Source of the DNA: Streptomyces canus
Lineage (GTDB): Bacteria > Actinomycetota > Actinomycetes > Streptomycetales > Streptomycetaceae
DNA: 64,000 bases
NCBI RefSeq assembly: GCF_030815415.1
Contig: NZ_JAUSWW010000001.1
Coordinates: 5,828,001 to 5,892,000 of the forward strand
Reading direction: 5' to 3'
The notes below the pieces were generated by a model that saw only the letters and a program-made list of their open reading frames with translations, was not told the origin of the DNA and ran no database searches. This document shows, piece by piece, positions 1-8,501 of the stretch (position 1 is its first letter; every line of letters starts with the position of its first letter). Both the position numbers and the translations under genes were made by a program.

Positions 1-74
1 GTCGCGGGAGCGTCGGTGCCGGGCGGGTGCGGAGCAAGGGGGGAGAAGGGCGGGGGAGAGGGAGCGAAGGACAC
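1..74 (-). CDS. Possible N-terminus of a Pro-rich protein, cut by the window edge
   Basis: From a GTG at 74-72 an open frame runs off the left edge and reads MSFAPSPPPFSPLAPHPPG, a proline-rich start like the disordered cytoplasmic tails of many Streptomyces membrane proteins. An AGGTGG lies just upstream. Only about 24 codons are visible, so neither function nor reality can be settled. It is divergent in position from nothing else, and lies upstream of the MTAP 3' end in the same orientation. Confidence 0.22.
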   Translation of the reverse strand, partial: MSFAPSPPPFSPLAPHPPGTDAPA

Positions 75-230
75 GGGAACCACCACCTGTCAGGAGGGAT
101 CGGCTTGCAAGGCCACGATGAGGCCTCGCGCCGCCGCCCGCCGGGACAGGTGGATCACCGGTCGGTTGTGGACAACTCCCTCACCCGAAGGAGCAGTTCC
201 GCCCGTGCCGGGGTGCCGTTCTCCACAGCG

Positions 231-1064
231 TCACGGCAGTTCGAACCCGGGGTCCATGCCGCCCAGCGCCGTTGTGCACAGGCAGCCCCGCTCCTCGTTC
301 GCCGGCAGCGCGGCCACCGCGTCGAACAGCACTCCCCGCAGCCGGTCCACGTTCGCCGCGAACACCCGCAGCACCTCGTCGTGCGAGACGCCCTCACCGG
401 TCTCGGCGCCCGCGTCGAGGTCCGTGACCAGGGTCAACGACGTGTAGCAGAGCTCGAGTTCGCGGGCGAGCGACGCCTCGGGGTGGCCGGTCATGCCCAC
501 CACCGACCAGCCCTGCGCCCGGTGCCACAGCGATTCGGCACGCGTCGAGAAGCGCGGTCCCTCGATCACGACCAGGGTCCCGCCGTCCACCGCCTCCCAG
601 TCCCGGCCGTGCGCGGCCTTCAGCGCGGCCGCCCGCCCGACGGGGCAGTAGGGGTCGGCCAGCGACACGTGCACCACGTTGGGCACACCGCCGTCCGGCA
701 GCGCCAGCCCGTCGAAGTACGTCCCCGCGCGGGACTTCGTACGGTCGACCAGCTGATCCGGTACGAGCAGCGTGCCCGGCCCGTACTCGGGGCGCAGACC
801 GCCCACCGCACACGGACCGAGGACCTGGCGTGCCCCGACCGACCGCAGCGCCCACAGGTTGGCGCGGTAGTTGATCCGGTGCGGCGGCAGATGGTGGCCG
901 CGTCCGTGCCGGGGCAGGAAGGCGACCCGACGGCCCGCTATCTCACCGAGGAACAGGGAGTCACTGGGCGGTCCGTACGGGGTGTCCACCTGGATCTCGG
1001 TCACGTCGTCGAGGAACGAGTAGAAGCCCGAGCCGCCGATTACGCCGATCTCTGCGTTCGCCAT
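231..1064 (-). CDS. mtnP: S-methyl-5'-thioadenosine phosphorylase (MTAP)
   Basis: A 277-residue protein of the purine nucleoside phosphorylase family (PNP/MTAP), which splits 5'-methylthioadenosine with phosphate into adenine and methylthioribose-1-phosphate for methionine and adenine salvage. Visible family motifs are the N-terminal GVIGGSGFY, the phosphate-site RHGRGH, the EGPRFSTRAES block and GMTGHPEASLARE, followed by TDLDAG near the base-binding pocket. The length is normal for the trimeric MTAP class. The ATG at 1064-1062 starts MANAEIGVIGGSG, where the family fold begins; an upstream in-frame extension is not family-like. Methylthioadenosine versus methylthioinosine preference cannot be decided by eye. 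Confidence 0.93.
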   Translation of the reverse strand: MANAEIGVIGGSGFYSFLDDVTEIQVDTPYGPPSDSLFLGEIAGRRVAFLPRHGRGHHLPPHRINYRANLWALRSVGARQVLGPCAVGGLRPEYGPGTLLVPDQLVDRTKSRAGTYFDGLALPDGGVPNVVHVSLADPYCPVGRAAALKAAHGRDWEAVDGGTLVVIEGPRFSTRAESLWHRAQGWSVVGMTGHPEASLARELELCYTSLTLVTDLDAGAETGEGVSHDEVLRVFAANVDRLRGVLFDAVAALPANEERGCLCTTALGGMDPGFELP

Positions 1065-1121
1065 GACCCGCACACTAGCTGGCCCCGGCAGCGGGCAGAG
1101 AAGAGCTCCGGAAAACACCGA

Positions 1122-1151
1122 GGACCCTGTCGTCGTACGACGACAAGGTCC
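1122..1151 (-). terminator. Stem-loop terminator after the fmdB-like gene
   Basis: Two 15-base arms (1122-1136 and 1137-1151) pair with one mismatch around TGTCGTCGT/ACGACGACA. The stem begins 14 nt past the TAA stop of the zinc-ribbon gene and precedes the MTAP start, so it probably separates the two transcripts. There is no long U tract, as is usual in Streptomyces. Confidence 0.6.
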
Positions 1152-1164
1152 CGCGGGTGCGTCT

Positions 1165-1473
1165 TTAAGCGGCTGAGGTGCTGCTGCTGGAGGAGGTGCC
1201 GGTGCTCGACGGCTTCGAGTCCGAGGACGTCGACGTCGAGGTGGACGGAGAGGACGTCGACGGCTTCGACGACGCCGGCGAGGTGCTCGACGAGGAGCCG
1301 CGGCTGTCGTTGCGGTAGAAGCCGGAGCCCTTGAAGACGATGCCGACTGCGGAGAACACCTTCTTGAGGCGGCCCTGGCAGTTCGGGCACTCGGTCAGAG
1401 CGTCGTCGGTGAACTTCTGCACCGCCTCGAGGCCCTCGCCGCACTCGGTGCACTGGTACTGGTAGGTCGGCAC
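1165..1473 (-). CDS. FmdB family zinc-ribbon protein
   Basis: A 102-residue protein with an N-terminal FmdB-type zinc ribbon: PTYQYQCTECG at the start and CPNCQG about 30 residues later give two CxxC knuckles. A KVFSAVGIVFKGSGFY segment typical of the family follows, then a low-complexity Ser/Thr/Pro tail of about 45 residues. The family name comes from a formamidase-linked regulator, but the biochemical role is unknown. I chose the GTG at 1473-1471 because GGAGGA sits 6-7 nt ahead of it and family members begin at this PTYQY motif. The tail length is variable in this family and need not be functional. Confidence 0.85.
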   Translation of the reverse strand: MPTYQYQCTECGEGLEAVQKFTDDALTECPNCQGRLKKVFSAVGIVFKGSGFYRNDSRGSSSSTSPASSKPSTSSPSTSTSTSSDSKPSSTGTSSSSSTSAA

Positions 1474-1540
1474 TGTCTTCCTCCTGGCACTCTCACTCAA
1501 TGAGTGCTAACGATGGTCCATAGTGACGTATTCCCGAGGA

Positions 1541-2803
1541 TCAGTCCACCGCCACCGGCACGCGGTGACCGACGCCACGTGCGACGGTCCGGGTCCGGGG
1601 GCGCGTCGTCAGGCGTGACCGGAGGGCCAGCAGGGTCGCCAGGGCGAGCAGAGTGCCGACCATCGGGACGAGGAATCCTGCACCGTTCCAGAAGCGGTCC
1701 TCCAGCTGTCCGGCAGCCGTGACGGCGGCCGCCTGGCCGAGCGCCACCGCACCGGTCAGCCAGGTGAAGGCCTCGGTGCGGGCACCGGCCGGCACCAGGC
1801 TCTCGACCAGCGTGTAGCCGGTGATCAGCGCGGGCGCGATGCACATGCCGACCAGAAGGCCGAGCCCCGCGAGCGCGAGCCCCGAGTGCGCGGCCCACAG
1901 TCCGGAGGCCACCAGGGCGAGCCCGCCGTACCCGACCACGAGGCGCCGCTGCGGAGCCACCTTCCACGCGATGGCACCGCAGACGATCCCGGAGAGCATG
2001 TTGCCCGCGGCGAAGACGCCGTACAGGACACCGTTCAGACCGGGCTCGCCGATCGACTCGGTGAACGCGGCCAGCGAGACCTGCATGCCGCCGAAGACGG
2101 AGCCGATGCCCAGGAACGTCACGATCAGCACGCGCACGCCGGGCACGCGCAGCGCGGAACCGTGCTCCACACTCGCGTGCCTGTCGAGGGTGACCAGCGG
2201 CTGCGTGCTCTTCTGCGCGGCGAACAGCAGACCGCCGAGCAGGGTCAGTGCCGACTCCGTCAGCAGGCCCGCGGCCGGGTCGACGGCGGTGCACAGCGCG
2301 GTGGCCAGCAGTGGACCGAAGACGAAGGTCAGCTCGTCCGTGACGGACTCGAACGCCGCCGCGGTGGTCATCAGGGGCGAGCCCTGGAGCTTCACGCCCC
2401 AGCGGGCGCGCACCATCGGACCGACCTGGGGCACCGAGGCGCCGGTGGGGACGGCCGCGGCGAACAGCGCCCACAGGGGTGCGTGCGAGAGGGCGAGCGC
2501 CGTCAGCGTCAGACCTGACGCCGTGTGCACGAGCACGCCGGGGATCAGTACGGCGCGCTGCCCGTGGCGGTCGGCGAGGCGCCCGCTGTAGGGCGCGAAC
2601 AGTGCCATGGAGACGCCGGTGACGGCCGCGGCGCCGCCTGCCGCGCCGTACGAGCCGGTGGTGTGCTGCACGAGCAGCACGATGGAGATCGTCAGCATCG
2701 CGAACGGCTGACGTGCCGCGAAGCCGGGGAGCAGGAACGTCCAGGCGCCGCGGGTGCGCAGCAGCTGCCCGTATCCCGGGCGTGCGGTGACCGTGGATGC
2801 CAC
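1541..2803 (-). CDS. MFS transporter
   Basis: A 420-residue major facilitator superfamily protein with about 12 hydrophobic segments. The cytoplasmic loop motif between helices 2 and 3 is GRLADRHGQRAVL, the classic MFS motif A. It resembles the drug/metabolite exporters common in actinomycetes, but nothing shows the substrate. I favour the GTG at 2803-2801 (MASTVTARPGYGQLLR): an AAAGG lies about 10 nt upstream, and the extra upstream residues are Arg/Pro-rich, not membrane-like. A candidate promoter lies at 2961-2989. The gene is 67 nt upstream of the fmdB-like gene and could be cotranscribed with it. Confidence 0.85.
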   Translation of the reverse strand: MASTVTARPGYGQLLRTRGAWTFLLPGFAARQPFAMLTISIVLLVQHTTGSYGAAGGAAAVTGVSMALFAPYSGRLADRHGQRAVLIPGVLVHTASGLTLTALALSHAPLWALFAAAVPTGASVPQVGPMVRARWGVKLQGSPLMTTAAAFESVTDELTFVFGPLLATALCTAVDPAAGLLTESALTLLGGLLFAAQKSTQPLVTLDRHASVEHGSALRVPGVRVLIVTFLGIGSVFGGMQVSLAAFTESIGEPGLNGVLYGVFAAGNMLSGIVCGAIAWKVAPQRRLVVGYGGLALVASGLWAAHSGLALAGLGLLVGMCIAPALITGYTLVESLVPAGARTEAFTWLTGAVALGQAAAVTAAGQLEDRFWNGAGFLVPMVGTLLALATLLALRSRLTTRPRTRTVARGVGHRVPVAVD

Positions 2804-3138
2804 GGCCCGTGCCTTTCTGCCGCCTGGTAGCGCGCCTGTGCGGGGGCGCCGAGAGCTGTCCTCTTGCGCGCACTGCGGTAGATACCGGGCCCACTGCGGA
2901 GGGGCGTTTCGGCCGCCATACGGTCGCGCCAGCACTGCGTCAGGCAGAGTTGGTTCGATCAGAATGCGCCTTCATCGTACAGGGGTCAACGGCCGGTGCG
3001 CCTGTGAAAACGAGCACCATGAACCTTGTTAACCTGCGATTACCGGGGGTGTGAACCGTGCGAAACGTGCCCTTAACGACATCCCTCAGCGAGATCCTTT
3101 GACGACATGGGCCGCGCCGCCCCCGGTCAGCGCCCCGG
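2804..3138. other. 335-bp intergenic region between MFS gene and antiporter
   Basis: I see no convincing gene here. It holds the candidate promoter for the MFS gene (2961-2989, minus strand). At the right end, 3121-3144 is a perfect 12-bp tandem duplication (CCCCGGTCAGCG twice) that repeats the antiporter's stop codon in frame. The remainder is unstructured, with a moderately AT-rich patch near 3010-3050. Confidence 0.5.
2961..2989 (-). promoter_or_regulatory. Candidate sigma-70-type promoter for the MFS gene
   Basis: On the minus strand TTGACC (2989-2984) is followed after 17 nt by CATTCT (2966-2961). The spacing and the -35 fit an HrdB-type promoter; the -10 is only a partial match. It would give a leader of roughly 150 nt before the MFS start. 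Confidence 0.35.
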
Positions 3139-4677
3139 TCAGCGCCGCGGTGTCTCCCCGTTCGTGCCCAGCCATCCGGCCAGCTTTCCGCCGTGTCCCA
3201 CCGCGCGCAGCCGTCGCTCCGCCGCGTCCCGCACGGGATCCGTGGCGACCACCAGCAGCTCGTCCCCGCGCCGGAGCACCGTGGTGGGCAGCGGAACGAA
3301 CGATTTTCCCTCGCGGACGACGAGGGTGACGGCGGCCCCGGCCGGCAGCCGCAGCTCGTTGACCTCGACGCCGTGCATCTTCGATCCGTCGGGGATCGCG
3401 ACGGACAGCAGGTGTCCGCGCAGCCGCTCCAGAGGCGCCGACTCGATGCCGAGGTCGGCGGCCTCCGTGTCCCCGCCCAGCCGCAGCTGGCGGGCGAGCC
3501 AGGGCAGAGTCGGCCCTTGGACCAGGGTGTAGGCGACGACCAGGACGAAGACGATGTTGAAGATGCGGCGGCTGCCGTCGACACCGTTCACCATGGGGAT
3601 CGTCGCCAGGATGATGGGCACGGCGCCGCGCAGCCCGGCCCAGGACATGAGGGTCTGCTCCTGCCACGGCACCCGGAACGGCGTCAGGCACAGCACGACG
3701 CTCAGCGGGCGCGCGACCATGGTCAGCACCAGGCCGATGACGAGGGCGGGCCACACGTCGTCGCCCAGCTCGTGCGGGGTGACCAGCAGGCCGAGCAGGA
3801 CGAACATGCCGATCTGGGCGATCCAGCCGAGCCCTTCGGCGAAACCGCGGGTGGCGGGCCAGTGCGGCAGCTTGGCGTTGCCCAGCACCATGGAGGCGAG
3901 GTAGACGGCGAGGAAGCCGCTGCCGTGCGCCAGCGCACCGGCCGCGTACGCCGTCACGGCGATCGCCATGACGGCGATCGGGTAGAGGCCGGAGGCGGGC
4001 AGCGCGACGTGCCTGAGCCCCCAGGAGCCCAGCAAGCCGACCGCGATGCCGATGGCGGCGCCGATGGCCAGTTCCAGGGTTATCTCGCCGAGGAGCGCGT
4101 ACCAGTGCTCGACCGGGCCCGCGGTGGAGAAGGAGACGACCAGGATGACCACGGGGGCGTCGTTGAAGCCGGACTCGGCCTCCAGGGTGCCCGTCACGCG
4201 CGCGGGGAGGGGGATTCTGCGCAGCACGGAGAAGACCGCCGCCGCGTCCGTCGAGGACACGACCGCCCCGATGATGAGCGCCTGGCGCCACTCCAGCCCG
4301 ATGAGATAGTGCGCGGCCGTCGCCGTGACCCCGACGCTCACCGCGACCCCGACCAGCGCCAGCACGGTGGCGGACGGCAGCGCGGGCTTGATCTCCTTCC
4401 ACTTCGTGCCCAGTCCGCCCTCGGCCAGGATCACGACCAGGGCCGCGTATCCGATGACCTGGGTCAGCTCGGCGTTGTCGAAGTGGATGTCGCCGAGGCC
4501 GTCCTGGCCCATCGCGACGCCGATGCCCAGATATACGAGCAGGCTGGGGAGCCCGCTGCGCGAGGAGATCCGGACCGCTGCGACGGCGACGAGCAGGACG
4601 AGCGAGCAGACGAGCAGGAGCTGGTTGAGGTCGTGGACGGTCAGTGGCTGTTCCCTTCCCTGGCTCACGGGCATCAC
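3139..4677 (-). CDS. Potassium/proton antiporter, CPA1 type with C-terminal TrkA-C domain
   Basis: A 512-residue integral membrane protein. The first ~390 residues form about 12-13 hydrophobic helices with CPA1 exchanger signatures: GxGVAMGQDGLG, AEGGLGTKW, SSTDAAAVFSVLR and ESGFNDAPVVILV, where the ND pair is the ion-binding Asp. The last ~100 residues look like a TrkA-C/RCK_C ligand-binding domain (VNELRLPAGAAVTLVVREG). Full-length NhaP2/CvrA-like antiporters have this layout, so K+ or Na+ efflux in exchange for protons is likely. The start is uncertain: GTG 4677, ATG 4674 and GTG 4665 lack a ribosome site, whereas a CTG at 4644 (MTVHDLNQLLLV) is preceded by GGGAAGGGAA. The stop codon is duplicated in frame by a 12-bp tandem repeat. 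Confidence 0.9.
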   Translation of the reverse strand: MMPVSQGREQPLTVHDLNQLLLVCSLVLLVAVAAVRISSRSGLPSLLVYLGIGVAMGQDGLGDIHFDNAELTQVIGYAALVVILAEGGLGTKWKEIKPALPSATVLALVGVAVSVGVTATAAHYLIGLEWRQALIIGAVVSSTDAAAVFSVLRRIPLPARVTGTLEAESGFNDAPVVILVVSFSTAGPVEHWYALLGEITLELAIGAAIGIAVGLLGSWGLRHVALPASGLYPIAVMAIAVTAYAAGALAHGSGFLAVYLASMVLGNAKLPHWPATRGFAEGLGWIAQIGMFVLLGLLVTPHELGDDVWPALVIGLVLTMVARPLSVVLCLTPFRVPWQEQTLMSWAGLRGAVPIILATIPMVNGVDGSRRIFNIVFVLVVAYTLVQGPTLPWLARQLRLGGDTEAADLGIESAPLERLRGHLLSVAIPDGSKMHGVEVNELRLPAGAAVTLVVREGKSFVPLPTTVLRRGDELLVVATDPVRDAAERRLRAVGHGGKLAGWLGTNGETPRR

Positions 4678-4916
4678 GCGCGCGTGGGCTCACGTACATA
4701 GGACACGAAGGGGTGGGTCTCCGCATCCAAGTACTTCGTTACCTTACCTAACTCTTGACGATTTCTTGACACTCCTGAAGGCAAGATCGAACGTCCGTCC
4801 GCGCTGGTACCCGACTCCGCGTCAAGTGGCGTCGGGCCCTGCGCCTATGGTTGCTCCAGCGCTCATTCAAAGTCACAGCCCCGCCTGCCGCTCGCGTTAG
4901 GACAGCAAGGACAGCG

Positions 4917-7706
4917 ATGCCCCCCAACACCACCGCCTCATCGGGTCAGAAGCCCGGCAAGTCCGGCAGGAAAAAGGGGCGCAAAGCCCGTCTGATCGTC
5001 CTCGTCCTGGTACTGGCCATCATCGGCGGCGTCGCCTACGGGGCGTACTGGTCCATCAGCACCGTCCGTGCCTCCTTCCCGCAGACCAAGGGTTCGATCA
5101 CGCTCGAGGGCCTGTCCGGACCGGTCGACGTGAAGCGCGACGGCTACGGCATCCCGCAGATCTACGCCGCCTCCGACGAGGACCTGTTCATGGCGCAGGG
5201 CTACGTCCAGGCACAGGACCGGTTCTACGAGATGGACGTGCGCCGCCACATGACCTCCGGGCGGCTGTCGGAGATGTTCGGCAAGAGCCAGGTCGACACG
5301 GACGAGTTCCTGCGCACGCTCGGCTGGGACCGGGTCGCGAAGAAGGAGTACGACACCAAGCTGTCGGCCTCCACCAAGAAGTACCTCCAGGCCTACGCCA
5401 AGGGAGTCAACGCCTACCTGCAGGGCAAGGACGGCGAGGAGATCTCCCTCGAGTACGCGGCGCTGGGCTTCGTCAACGACTACAAGCCCGAGCAGTGGAC
5501 CCCGGTCGACTCGGTGGCCTGGCTGAAGGCGATGGCCTGGGACCTGCGCGGCAACATGGACGACGAGATCGACCGTGCGCTGCTCACCAGCCGCCTCGGC
5601 CCCAAGCAGATCGAGGACCTGTACCCGGGCTATCCGTACAGCCGCAACAAGGCGATCGTCCAGGAAGGCCAGTACGACGAGCTGACCAAGACGTTCGAGC
5701 AGGGCAGCGGCACCTCGGGCACGGGCGCTGGCACGGGGACAGGGACCGGCACCGGAACGTCGACGAGCGGCACCACGGGCACCGCGTCCACCTCGGGCAC
5801 CACGGCCCTCCAGAGCCAGCTCTCGGGCCTCTACGGCGTCCTGGAGGACCTTCCCGCGGCCGTCGGCGTGAACGGCAACGGCATCGGCTCGAACTCCTGG
5901 GTCGTCGGGGGCTCGCACACCATCACCGGCAAGCCGCTGCTGGCCAACGATCCGCACCTGTCGGCCTCGCTGCCTTCCGTCTGGTACCAGATGGGCCTGC
6001 ACTGCCGCACCGTCTCCAGCAAGTGCCAGTACGACGTCTCCGGCTACACCTTCGCGGGCATGCCCGGCGTCGTCATCGGCCACAACCAGGACATCTCCTG
6101 GGGCATGACCAACTCCGGCGTCGACGTCACCGACCTCTACCTGGAGAAGCTCAGCGGTAACGGCTACCTGTACGACGACAAGGTGAAGCCCTTCACCACG
6201 CGCGAGGAGACCATCGAGGTCGCCGGCGGCGAGCCCAAGACGATCGTCGTCCGTGAGACCAACAACGGGCCCCTGCTGTCCGACCGCGACGACGAACTGG
6301 TCAAGGTCGGCAAGAAGGCCACCGTCGACACCGCCGCACCCGACCGCGGCGACGGCTACGGCATCTCCCTGCGCTGGACCGCGCTGGACCCGGGCACCTC
6401 CATGGACGCCGTGTTCGCGATGGACAAGGCGACGAACTGGAGCGACTTCCGTGCGGCCGCGGCCCTGTTCGACGTGCCGTCGCAGAACCTGGTCTACGCC
6501 GACACCGACGACCACATCGGCTACACGCTCCCCGGAAAGATCCCCACGCGCGCGCAGGGCGTGGACGGCTCGATCCCGCAGCCGGGCTGGGACTCCAAGT
6601 ACCAGTGGACCGGCTACATCCCGCAGGACCAGCTCCCCTACGAGTACGACCCCGCGCGCGGGTACATCGTCACCGCCAACCAGGCCGTGATCGACAAGGA
6701 CAAGTACCCCTACACGCTCACCACCGACTGGGGCTACGGCGCCCGCAGCCAGCGCATCACCGACCTGATCAAGTCGAAGATCGACGACGGCGGCAAGATC
6801 TCCACCGACGACATGCGCCAGATGCAACTGGACAACAGCAGCGAGATCGCCAAGTTGCTCGTGCCCAAGCTGCTGAAGATCGACATCGAGGACAAGGACG
6901 TCCGCGAGGCGCAGAAGCTGCTGGAGGGCTGGGACTACACCCAGGACGCCGACTCGGCGGCCGCCGCCTACTTCAACTCGGTCTGGCGCAACATCCTCAA
7001 GCTCGCCTTCGGCAACAAGCTGCCCAAGGAGCTGCGGGTCAAGGGCCAGTGCCTGTGGGTCGAACCCGTGAACACCACCGGCCCCGCCGACGAGACGGAG
7101 AACGTCCGCGAGTGCGGTCAGCGCGACGCCGACCAGGCGCAGCCGGACGGTGGCGACCGCTGGTTCGAGGTCGTGCGCAACCTCATGGAGGACGAGAAGA
7201 GCGACTGGTGGAAGACGCCCGCCGGGGTGGGGGACCGCCCCGAGGCGGAGAACCGCGACCAGCTGTTCAAGCGCGCCATGATCGACGCCCGCTGGGAGCT
7301 CACCGCCAAGCTCGGCAAGGACATCGACACCTGGAGCTGGGGCCGGCTGCACCGCCTGTTCCTGAAGAACCAGACCCTCGGCACCGAAGGCCCCGGCATC
7401 GTGCGGTACGCCCTCAACCGCGGTCCCTGGAAGCTCAGCGGCGGCGAGGCCACCGTCAACGCGACCGGCTGGAACGCCGCCGGCGGCTACGGCGTCATCT
7501 GGGTGCCGTCGATGCGGATGGTGGTCAACCTCGGCGACCTCGACAAGTCCAGGTGGATCAACCTCACCGGAGCCTCCGGGCACGCCTACAGCGCCCACTA
7601 CACCGACCAGACGGGCAAGTGGGCCAAGGGTGAACTGCTGGACTGGTCCTTCTCGAAGGACGCTGTCGACAAGAACACGAGCGACACACTGGTACTGAAG
7701 CCATGA
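4917..7706 (+). CDS. Penicillin acylase family Ntn-hydrolase, membrane-anchored
   Basis: A 929-residue Ntn-hydrolase of the penicillin amidase/acyl-homoserine-lactone acylase family. The N-terminus is cytoplasmic and Lys/Arg-rich, followed by one hydrophobic anchor (about residues 25-50). The alpha chain contains EDLFMAQGYVQAQDRFYEMD. A Gly/Thr/Ser-rich spacer (about residues 265-300) precedes the autoprocessing point; the nucleophile is probably Ser325 in GIGSNSWVVGG, followed by LLANDPHL and the beta chain. Natural substrates of such actinobacterial enzymes are unknown (N-acyl homoserine lactones, lipopeptides or other amides). The ATG at 4917 has AAGGA upstream; the preceding in-frame codons do not look like the family. 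A strong hairpin follows the stop. Confidence 0.92.
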   Translation: MPPNTTASSGQKPGKSGRKKGRKARLIVLVLVLAIIGGVAYGAYWSISTVRASFPQTKGSITLEGLSGPVDVKRDGYGIPQIYAASDEDLFMAQGYVQAQDRFYEMDVRRHMTSGRLSEMFGKSQVDTDEFLRTLGWDRVAKKEYDTKLSASTKKYLQAYAKGVNAYLQGKDGEEISLEYAALGFVNDYKPEQWTPVDSVAWLKAMAWDLRGNMDDEIDRALLTSRLGPKQIEDLYPGYPYSRNKAIVQEGQYDELTKTFEQGSGTSGTGAGTGTGTGTGTSTSGTTGTASTSGTTALQSQLSGLYGVLEDLPAAVGVNGNGIGSNSWVVGGSHTITGKPLLANDPHLSASLPSVWYQMGLHCRTVSSKCQYDVSGYTFAGMPGVVIGHNQDISWGMTNSGVDVTDLYLEKLSGNGYLYDDKVKPFTTREETIEVAGGEPKTIVVRETNNGPLLSDRDDELVKVGKKATVDTAAPDRGDGYGISLRWTALDPGTSMDAVFAMDKATNWSDFRAAAALFDVPSQNLVYADTDDHIGYTLPGKIPTRAQGVDGSIPQPGWDSKYQWTGYIPQDQLPYEYDPARGYIVTANQAVIDKDKYPYTLTTDWGYGARSQRITDLIKSKIDDGGKISTDDMRQMQLDNSSEIAKLLVPKLLKIDIEDKDVREAQKLLEGWDYTQDADSAAAAYFNSVWRNILKLAFGNKLPKELRVKGQCLWVEPVNTTGPADETENVRECGQRDADQAQPDGGDRWFEVVRNLMEDEKSDWWKTPAGVGDRPEAENRDQLFKRAMIDARWELTAKLGKDIDTWSWGRLHRLFLKNQTLGTEGPGIVRYALNRGPWKLSGGEATVNATGWNAAGGYGVIWVPSMRMVVNLGDLDKSRWINLTGASGHAYSAHYTDQTGKWAKGELLDWSFSKDAVDKNTSDTLVLKP

Positions 7707-7726
7707 GCCACTGACGGCGCATCGTC

Positions 7727-7762
7727 GAACGGGCCCTCCACGCCCGCGTGGAGGGCCCGTTC
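7727..7762 (+). terminator. Strong terminator between penicillin acylase and 5-FCL genes
   Basis: A perfect 16-bp stem (arms 7727-7742 and 7747-7762, GAACGGGCCCTCCACG) with a CCCG tetraloop, 20 nt after the acylase stop. The next gene is convergent, so it can end transcription from both sides. Confidence 0.85.
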
Positions 7763-7784
7763 GCGTGCGCTCACCTGGCGCGGC

Positions 7785-8408
7785 TCACGCGTCGTCCCGG
7801 AAGCGGCGCACACCCGACGGCGTCACCACCGCGTGCACCGCCTGGTCGTGCACCTCCGCGGGGACGCGCTCGATGATCTCGGAGTCGTAGAGCAGCACCA
7901 CCAGGGCGGGGTGTGCGCCCGCGCGTTCCAGGCGCGCCAGCACCCGGTCGTACGATCCTCCGCCGCGCCCCAGCCGCATGCCGCGCGCGTCGACCGCCAG
8001 GCCGGGCAGCAGCACGACGTCGGCGCCGGTCACGGCGTCCGGGCCCAGACGCTCCCCGGAGGGCTCGAAGAGGGCCATCTTTCCGCCGTGTCGGACGCGC
8101 GCGAGGGAGTCCGTCCCGGTGTACGCGCCCCAGTCCAGATCGTTGTCGGGCAGGAGCGCCGGGAGCAGGACGCGCACGCCCCGCGCGCGTAGCGCGTCCA
8201 GGAGCGCGAGCGTGCCGGGTTCACTCCCCACCGAGACGTACGCCGCCACCGTGCGCGCCCGCGCCAGTTCGGGCAGTCCGAGCGCCCGTCCGGCCAGCGC
8301 GGTCGCGGATTCTCGCACGTCATCGGCCGTCAACCTGTTCCTCACCGCGAGGAACTCTCGCCGCAACATTCGCTTGTCAGGCTCTCCAGGACGTCCGATG
8401 TGACTCAA
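7785..8408 (-). CDS. 5-formyltetrahydrofolate cyclo-ligase
   Basis: A 207-residue enzyme of the 5-FCL (MTHFS) family, which uses ATP to turn 5-formyl-THF into 5,10-methenyl-THF. Family features are KRMLRREFLAVRNRL at the N-terminus, the Rossmann-like VAAYVSVGSEPGTLALLDALRARGVRVLLP, and the C-terminal signature LPGLAVDARGMRLGRGGGSYDRVLARL, which carries the phosphate-binding Gly run. The likely start is a TTG at 8408-8406, with GGGAG about 6-7 nt upstream; an ATG at 8369 would cut into the conserved N-terminal helix only slightly. It is divergent from galU, with a 93-bp shared upstream region. Confidence 0.92.
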   Translation of the reverse strand: MSHIGRPGEPDKRMLRREFLAVRNRLTADDVRESATALAGRALGLPELARARTVAAYVSVGSEPGTLALLDALRARGVRVLLPALLPDNDLDWGAYTGTDSLARVRHGGKMALFEPSGERLGPDAVTGADVVLLPGLAVDARGMRLGRGGGSYDRVLARLERAGAHPALVVLLYDSEIIERVPAEVHDQAVHAVVTPSGVRRFRDDA

Positions 8409-8501
8409 AGGTCGCTCCCGTACCCTTCCAATACGCTCATATCAGAGCTAATTAACCGGAGCCTCAGATTCCCTGCAAAGGCACCGGATAAGGTTGCGTG
8501 C
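8409..8501. promoter_or_regulatory. Divergent promoter region, 5-FCL / galU
   Basis: A 93-bp divergent spacer with an unusually AT-rich stretch (8433-8457, containing CATATCAG and CTAATTAACC) for this genome. It must hold the galU promoter and probably that of the cyclo-ligase. I cannot assign a clean -35/-10 pair. Confidence 0.35.

Noticed and set aside
4740..4765. Iron-box-like TTAGGTAAGGTAA (minus strand) upstream of the antiporter and acylase
   Set aside because: Only one half of the DmdR/DtxR-type 19-bp dyad is present; the other half does not match.
4938..7598. 886-codon open frame on the minus strand inside the penicillin acylase gene
   Set aside because: It is the mirror frame of a strongly biased high-GC coding sequence; its translation is Val/Leu/Arg-rich with no domain, while the plus strand has clear Ntn-hydrolase motifs.
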